This document shows, one piece after another, positions 58,155 through 64,000 of a DNA stretch of 64,000 bases (its first letter is position 1; every line of letters starts with the position of its first letter). Both the position numbers and the translations under genes were made by a program. The DNA comes from Pseudofabraea citricarpa (Eukaryota; Ascomycota; Leotiomycetes; Helotiales; Dermateaceae): contig JAPWGK010000006.1 in NCBI GenBank assembly GCA_029641185.1, positions 1,240,001 to 1,304,000 on the forward strand. Direction: 5' to 3'. The notes below the pieces were generated by a model, which was not told where the DNA came from, did not search any database, and worked only from the letters and a program-made list of their open reading frames with translations.

Positions 58155-59738
58155 CTATCCCATAATCATACCTTTCATCCCTGCCGCACCCATGTCGCCC
58201 TCCTTGGCTGCAATCTCGAAATAACTGTAGATAATGCTAAAATGCTGTTAGTAGATGCTTAGAAGTGTAACAACGAGGTAAACTTACGTAACAGCCAACA
58301 AGATACCAGTTCCAGAGCCAAGAGCACCCATCAAGTCGCTAGCGACAGAAAGAGCACCGATACAAGCACCACCGAAGGCGGCAGCAGTTGGAATGATGCG
58401 CTTGAGCTCCTTGTACATGCTCTGCTCTCTGTGTCCAGCCATGACGAGTCCTTGGTCCTTAAGCTGCTTTGCGACATCCCTTGGGCTAGAGCCCGAAACC
58501 TCAATCCAGGTCTTGGAGAAGACAGCGCATGCAACCAACATGTAGGTAATGTAGACAGCGGTGTGGATAGGATCGAGAAGAGCGTCGGTGAAGTTCAATG
58601 GAGGAGACATGTAGTATGCGATACCGGAAGTAGCAAAAAGTTGGGCGGATCCCTCTTTTGGCTCCCAAACACCGAAAAGCTGGACAAGGAGGTTCTCGGA
58701 GAATCTGGAGTACAGCATTTGACTGATGAGGAAAACGTTTGAGGAAAGAGCTGATTGGAGCATGATGGGCATGTTTGAGGTGTAGAATAGGCGGACGGGG
58801 TAAGATCCACGAGCACCACGTTGGCGAGAAGACTTGACTGGGATCTCGACACGGAAACCTTGGAGGTAGATGACAGCTGCGAAAACAGCAAGGGTGGCCA
58901 AGAGGTTCATGATGTTGGGGAGGTTCTGTCTATAGAAAGCCTCCTGGAGAGCGCGTTGCTTGTTTGGCCATGTAAGGAGCAAGTGGAAAAGCGCAATGAC
59001 GGCACCCTCGAATTCTGGGCCACGACCAGTGTTGATGGTAGTGGGCGAGAAAGCCTTCCAGACAATTGACTCGCAAATGTTGGTAGCAATGAAAAGGGAG
59101 ATACCGCTTCCAAGTCCGTATCCCTTTTGGAGGAGCTCGTCAAGGAGAATGACAATCAAACCAGCCACGACCAATTGGAGGATCAAGAGGAAGACGATAC
59201 CAGCACCAAGATCAGATGGCTGACCATAGAGACCGGTGAAGACGTAAACCATGGCTTGTCCCAAAGACAAAATAATGGCAAAGAGCTTCTGCGCAGTTTG
59301 GTAGAGCTCGCGATCGGACTTCAAGTCAAGGTTGACATCAATCAAATGGGTACCAGCCAAAAGTTGGAAGACCATGCCGGAAGAGATGATAGGGGTGATA
59401 CCCAATTCCATCAATGTTCCTCTGTTGCTTGCCAACATCATTCTCAGCCAGTATAGGGGGTCGGAAGTGTCGGAGGAGACAATTCCATATAATGGCATTT
59501 GACTCATGACCAAGAAGATCAAGAGAGTCAAGGCAGTCCACATCAACTTTTGGTTGAAGGGCACCTTGGTCTCTGGTTGCTGAACCTCAGGGAGGAACGG
59601 CGAGAAGGGCTTGATGAGATCGAGGAATCGAACTGCATGGCGCAATGTCAGTTGGGTTGCTCGTAGAATAAATTGATAGCTGGATGCCAGAACTCTCAAG
59701 GAAGCTCATAGAATAGGGATTCACTTACGGCCACTCAT
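58155..59738 (-). CDS. SEC61: SEC61 alpha, ER protein translocon channel
   Basis: Three exons: 59738-59729 (10 nt), 59632-58288, 58224-58155; 474 aa. The tiny first exon gives MSG and joins [20 protein letters not shown], the invariant Sec61 start. Other marks are the plug region [37 protein letters not shown], the cytosolic loop [20 protein letters not shown], and ten membrane spans expected for the SecY family. The last exon ends [20 protein letters not shown], typical for fungi. SEC61 forms the aqueous pore for co- and post-translational import of secretory and membrane proteins into the ER. A 5'-most 10-nt exon is often missed, so the ATG choice depends on it. It is divergent from the MOD5-like gene. 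Confidence 0.95.
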
Positions 59739-60170
59739 CTTGGCGATTGGCTTCGAATAACCTCACAGACGTGGAAAAGAAGAATTACAAAAGGAGCGAC
59801 AAGAATGTTGCACTCTACTCTGCAATTGTTGAGGTCGCAGAAAGTGCGCGTGGTGATGTGTCAAGAAGGAGGAGAAATGAGGATTGTTAAATGCAATCAA
59901 TCATAACAGGTGGTTACCTCGCTTCTTGCGATTTTAGCGCGATCCCGAAAGACCAGATATCCCCTCACGTGTGCTCCCCGAGATTTTACCTAACATCCAT
60001 GGCGTTTATGCGGCCGACCGCCCAATCTCCCAATCTCGGTGAACGGTACGCTTACGCCCCAACCAAAGCAAAGCATAATCTTGCGCCTCGTCTGGAAATA
60101 TATTTCGGACGGTCATGCCTGCGTCTACAACACACTGACTCAAGCCGCACATTCAGACGAGTATAGCCTC
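59739..60170. other. Divergent promoter region of SEC61 and the tRNA isopentenyltransferase gene
   Basis: 432 bp between the two starts. No clear TATA box on either side; no gene seen. Confidence 0.5.
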
Positions 60171-61670
60171 ATGCTGCGCATAGCCTGTAGTCCTCTCCAG
60201 CGTGCCAGCATGGCACCAAAGTGTAGAGATTCTTTACTCGTTGTCCTCGGCGCAACGGGCACAGGCAAGTCGCAGGTTTGTTCCTCAGCCTTGCCATCTG
60301 GTAAGGATAGCTGGTAGCTAACTATTTCTTAGCTCGCAGTCGACCTAGCCACTCGATTCAACGGCGAGATCATAAACGGAGATGCCATGCAGCTGTATCA
60401 TGGCTTGCCAATTATCACAAATAAAATTACTGTCGAGGAGCAAAATGGAATTCCACACCACCTACTCGGTTGCATTCCGCTTGACGAAGAACCATGGCAC
60501 GCAGGATTATTCAAAAAGAATGCTGGGAAAATAATCCAAGAGATCCGTTCGAGAGGCCGGCTGCCCATACTGGTGGGAGGAACGCATTATTACACACAGT
60601 CACTCCTGTTCAAAGACACATTAGTGTTTGATGCATCAGCCGACGAAGCGGACCCGGAAAGCAATTTGCCAACGGAGCAAATATTGCAGAGATATCCGAT
60701 ACTGGCTGGATCTACTGAGGAAATGGCCGAGAAATTGAAGGAGGTAGATCCCGAAATGGCAGAGAAGTGGCATCCGAATGACCGGCGCAAAATTCAACGC
60801 TCTCTTGAGATCTTCCTCACGACAGGCAGGAAGGCATCAGAACTTTACGAAGAACAAAGAAAAAATAGAGAGGTCCGAAGAGCTGCCCTTCAACAAGACA
60901 ATGAGCAAGATTTGCTCGAAGCAAATCTTGATTCTACACTGATCTTCTGGGTACACTCTGAACCCGAAACTTTGAAAACACGGCTAGATAATCGTGTCAA
61001 CAAAATGATCGATGCCGGTCTCCTCAAGGAAGTTCAGATTTTGGATGAGTTCCTCCAGCAGCAAACTAAGAAGGGGATCAAAGTTGATCTTACTCGAAGT
61101 ATCTGGGTTTCCATCGGCTGGAAGGAATTCAAAGCATATTCTGCTGCTGTGCGATCAGGGACCGTAGCACCAGAACAATTACAAACCCTCCTAGCTTCAT
61201 CCATAGAGCAAGTCAAAGCCGCAACTCGTCAATACGCAAAACGACAAGTTCGCTGGATCCGATATAAGCTGATATCCGCATTATCAGAAGAAGGAGCCAC
61301 GGATAATTTATACATAGTAGACAGCAGCAACGTTGCCAAATGGCAGGAAGACGTTTCGCTGCCAGCAATCTCCGTAACTGAGAGTTTCTTAAATGGTGTC
61401 GAGCGACCCAAACCAAGTGAGCTATCCGAGGTCGCCAAAGAAATTCTCTCGCCAAAAATGGCACAGAAAGACGAGATAGTGCGGCAGCAGTGTGATGTAT
61501 GCAACCTTGTGACTGTTACCGAATCTCAATGGCAGCTTCACCTGAAGAGCCGTCGTCACCGAGCGCTGGTCAAAAGACTAAAAAGGAACCATCGGAGATC
61601 ATCACCTTATGAGAGTGAGAATATCAGCGCACAAAAGAAAGAGTCAGGAACAGAAAAATACATACCATGA
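60171..61670 (+). CDS. MOD5: tRNA dimethylallyltransferase (MOD5/MiaA family)
   Basis: Two exons, 60171-60275 and 60333-61670; 480 aa. The enzyme adds an isopentenyl group from DMAPP to A37 next to the anticodon of tRNAs that read UNN codons. P-loop GATGTGKS at 27-34, then FNGEIINGDAMQLYHGLPI, IPHHLLGCI, LPILVGGTHYYTQSLL and RRKIQRSLEIFLTTGRKASE mark the family. A C2H2-like finger lies near 422-446 (CDVCNLVTVTESQWQLHLKS then RRH), as in yeast Mod5. Two in-frame ATGs, at 60171 and 60210, enclose a short basic lead (MLRIACSPLQRAS). Yeast MOD5 uses such a pair to make mitochondrial and cytosolic/nuclear forms; the same may hold here. Confidence 0.92.
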
Positions 61671-63207
61671 GTGGTTAACTTCCACGTCAGACCATATCAC
61701 GAAAAACTTGGTCGTGAGTATTTCAGGACATCTGCAACTGTCATTCCACTTGATATTTCAAACGAGATAATGTGGGTCACAACAGAACGATTGTTTTCAT
61801 TATGCTTGCCCATTTCCAACCCCGGTGCATCAAATAGCTGAGTTTGAACATCATATTTCGATTCTATGTATGTGTCTGCCATCCCATGATGGTTCTACAA
61901 GAACCGCACGCAGAACAAAAGCTGCTGGAGGTGCGCAATGCAACGAAACATAGGTAGGCTCGGCTTCTTTATAAGCACCTGATTTTACTTAGGTTCCTTA
62001 AGCACTGTGAATCAAAATAGATCTGGGTTTGTAACGTAACGAAAGTTAAGACAAAACCTCACGTTATTTTGGTCTCATTTAACTCCGTGAAACATAAATA
62101 ATCAAGTCCGTACCTAGGTTATACAACGGAGGGCAACGCAAGACAGGGGGTACAAGGCTTACGTGCCTCGAATTTCTCGAATACCTTGTTGAGCGAGAAT
62201 TATTGCAGCTCTAATGCACAACGATCTTAACGTGCTGTAGATCTCTCAGACGACGCGTAGATAAAAGGATTTTGGAGGTGCGTGTACACCGAAATTTAAG
62301 GCCATACTCAACAGGGAAACACGTGCTTGCTTTGGCTCTTCGAAAACGCGAAGGGGGGAAAAAGGGTAGTGGAACCAGGCTTCGGATTTTTCTAACTCAG
62401 CAGGGTGATCCATTGATCTGATCCACTAATTTAGTTACATATAGAGCCTATGGACTCGCAAATTGTACGTATCGTAATAGGTGGATATAGGTAGACAGAT
62501 TATATTGGAGCATGAAACACAAAAGTCAAGCGAGCACAAAATTTCTATTTGGGGTTTTTTTTCCATTATTGACAAATGCACTTAGTTATGGGTACCTAGG
62601 TTAGGCGACCAAGTGGGTAGAACTAAAAATCATAATATCTTGCACGTTTCTCTTCACTTCGATTCGACTCATTCCATTATCGAGGTAAATATCTACCTGT
62701 CCGCTCTATCAAACCAACTTCTACGGCATGACAGCTCAGCAAAGCCAAGACTCAAAGAAATAGAACGGTGTAATAACTTAATATTTATCACCTACGCACA
62801 AAGGAAAAGCGGAAAGGGAAAGTAAAGAAAATAACCCTCGAATATTCAAATAACTACTATTCTTCGCTATGCATACACCATACACCAATGCCACACCTGC
62901 ACCGAAAATTTATTGGTTCTGTATCATGCTTCTTCTCATTCATTCGTTCAGCCAATCTATCAATGACTTTTCTCTCCCTACATGTAATTGCGACCAAACC
63001 AACCAAACCACCCATCCACCCATCCTTCCGTCGCCTTCCAATACGCTCAATACAAAGAAGCAAAAAACTTCAAATACCTCCCCCATGCATAGGAAGGGTC
63101 AAATAACACCATGCGCCAGCAATAAAGACAAAAACTCCGTTTCTCCAGCAACAACCCATTACGATCGATTATGTAATAGCTCTTTCGGTCTCTATCGTGC
63201 TCGGTAA
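61671..63207. other. Convergent intergenic region
   Basis: 1.5 kb between MOD5 and DnaJ 3' ends. Low coding character throughout. A 61-codon minus frame (61882-61697) and a 112-codon plus frame (62869-63207) are not supported. ACCTAGGTTA-like sequence recurs (about 62112 and 62593). Confidence 0.5.
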
Positions 63208-64000
63208 TCATAGGATCTCCTTCAGCTTGCGCTTCTGCTCCGCCGTTAAGGTTGTGGGGAACTTGACGTTGTACTTGACGATGAAGTTCCCTCGCTGGTC
63301 CGGTTTCTTGCTTAGCGGCATACCGAGATTTGGATACGAATCAGAGGAACCTGGTTGCGTGGGTCCGGCTTTGTCGATGATGATGGATTTCCCGTCGATG
63401 GTGGTTACCGTTCTTCGCCATCCCGTAAGAGCCTCCTTGAGCTCAAGGTCGATGGATAGGATAATATCGTCGCCATCTCGAGTAAAGAGTGGATGCTTTT
63501 TCTGAACATGCTGTTAGCCTTGATGCATCTAAAAGAAAAAACCGAGGGGGAATAAGTATCTTACCTCTTCAACTACGAAATGCAGGTCTTGCTGTCCACC
63601 CTCTTCTTGATCGCCTACACCCTTGAACTTTATCTTGCTCCCCTTCTTCAATCCGGGCTTGATATCCATCTCCAGTACTTTATCCTGGGTGGTTCGTACA
63701 CCGGTAGCCTCGTCGAAGGTCTTTCGCTTGATCTTCATCTTCTTATGCACACCCTTGAATAGTTCTTCCAGGGTAAGTGGTAAAGGTCTCTCGACTGTTG
63801 TGACTTCTGGTGTAGCGGCTCTCTGCCTCGCTGGTTCAGCTCCTCCGAATCTTGCGCGACTCGATCGTCCTCCAGATTGTCGTGGCATGGAACCACTGTC
63901 AAAATCGTCACCACCTCCCATGTTTTGTCCGCGCAGAAACTCGGAAAAGATAAAGTCGGGATTGCTGAAGCTGAATCCTCCACCTCCTGCTCCACCACCA
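63208..64000 (-). CDS. Type II DnaJ (Hsp40, Sis1-like), C-terminal part
   Basis: Partial gene entering from the right edge; exons (>64000)-63565 and 63501-63208, 63-nt intron with GTAAGA donor and GCTAACAG branch region. The visible part starts in a Gly/Phe-rich region (GGGAGGGGFSFSNPDFIFSE) and goes into the two C-terminal beta-sandwich domains: LPLTLEELFKGVHKKMKIKR, MDIKPGLKKGSKIKFKGVGD, ALTGWRRTVTTIDGKSI, and the end PTTLTAEQKRKLKEIL. There is no CxxCxGxG zinc finger between G/F and the client-binding domain, so it is type II, closest to Sis1/DNAJB1. These cochaperones hand clients to Hsp70 in cytosol and nucleus. The J domain would lie beyond the window. Confidence 0.88.

Noticed and set aside
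61697..61882. 61-codon minus frame after MOD5
   Set aside because: Reasonable composition but no splice partners, promoter or family; too short to support.
1..64000. tRNA or rRNA genes
   Set aside because: I looked for B-box sequences (GGTTCRANYCC) and saw none convincing; a tRNA search program would settle it.

Overview
The window looks like nuclear DNA of a filamentous ascomycete (Pezizomycotina). Genes are broken by short introns, mostly 42-150 nt, with GT..AG ends and CTAAC/CTGAC-type branch sites close to the acceptor. Families are typical of moulds: a SepA/Bni1 formin, a 2EXR protein, a MARVEL protein, a fungal GH127-like hydrolase, a GPI-anchored Cys-rich wall protein and an ABCC transporter. 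A leotiomycete (Helotiales-like) origin is my guess from gene style only. There is no sign of bacterial or organellar DNA.

Layout. 1-8 kb: the start of COG1 (minus), a secreted GH127-like glycosidase, a DapA-family aldolase that may belong to D-galacturonate breakdown, and a PH-domain protein (minus). 8-13.9 kb: almost 6 kb without a convincing gene, rich in short tandem repeats. 13.9-21 kb: a MARVEL protein (minus), then plus-strand small genes: a 65-aa protein with a Cys-rich tail, a GPI-anchored protein, two secreted orphans and a possible 39-aa protein. 21.3-26.7 kb, all minus: a 2EXR protein with a CUE-like N-terminus and a Cys-rich tail, the checkpoint clamp subunit HUS1, and an orphan whose first intron appears to be GC-AG. 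26.7-29.9 kb: AT-rich non-coding DNA holding an array of 19 interspersed copies of a short motif (4 reverse, then mostly forward). Every one of the 15 forward copies is followed by a GATA-type site.

29.9-48.8 kb: a RWD-like plus PARP-type ADP-ribosyltransferase, a small single-pass membrane protein (minus), the formin, a RING/zinc-finger/SH3 ubiquitin ligase, SEC12, and a GH27 alpha-galactosidase that ends in RDEL. 49.4-64 kb: a long ABCC transporter (minus), an orphan, SEC61 alpha (minus), a tRNA isopentenyltransferase with two possible starts, and the 3' part of a type II DnaJ (minus).

Together these are mostly housekeeping genes. Several serve the secretory route (COG1 at the Golgi, SEC12 and SEC61 at the ER), which would carry the window's own secreted products (GH127-like, GH27, GPI protein, two small secreted proteins). 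I see no secondary-metabolite cluster. The most unusual element is the motif array at 27972-29145 beside the ADP-ribosyltransferase gene. Exon borders were read by eye from splice signals and frame continuity; every spliced model closes in frame.
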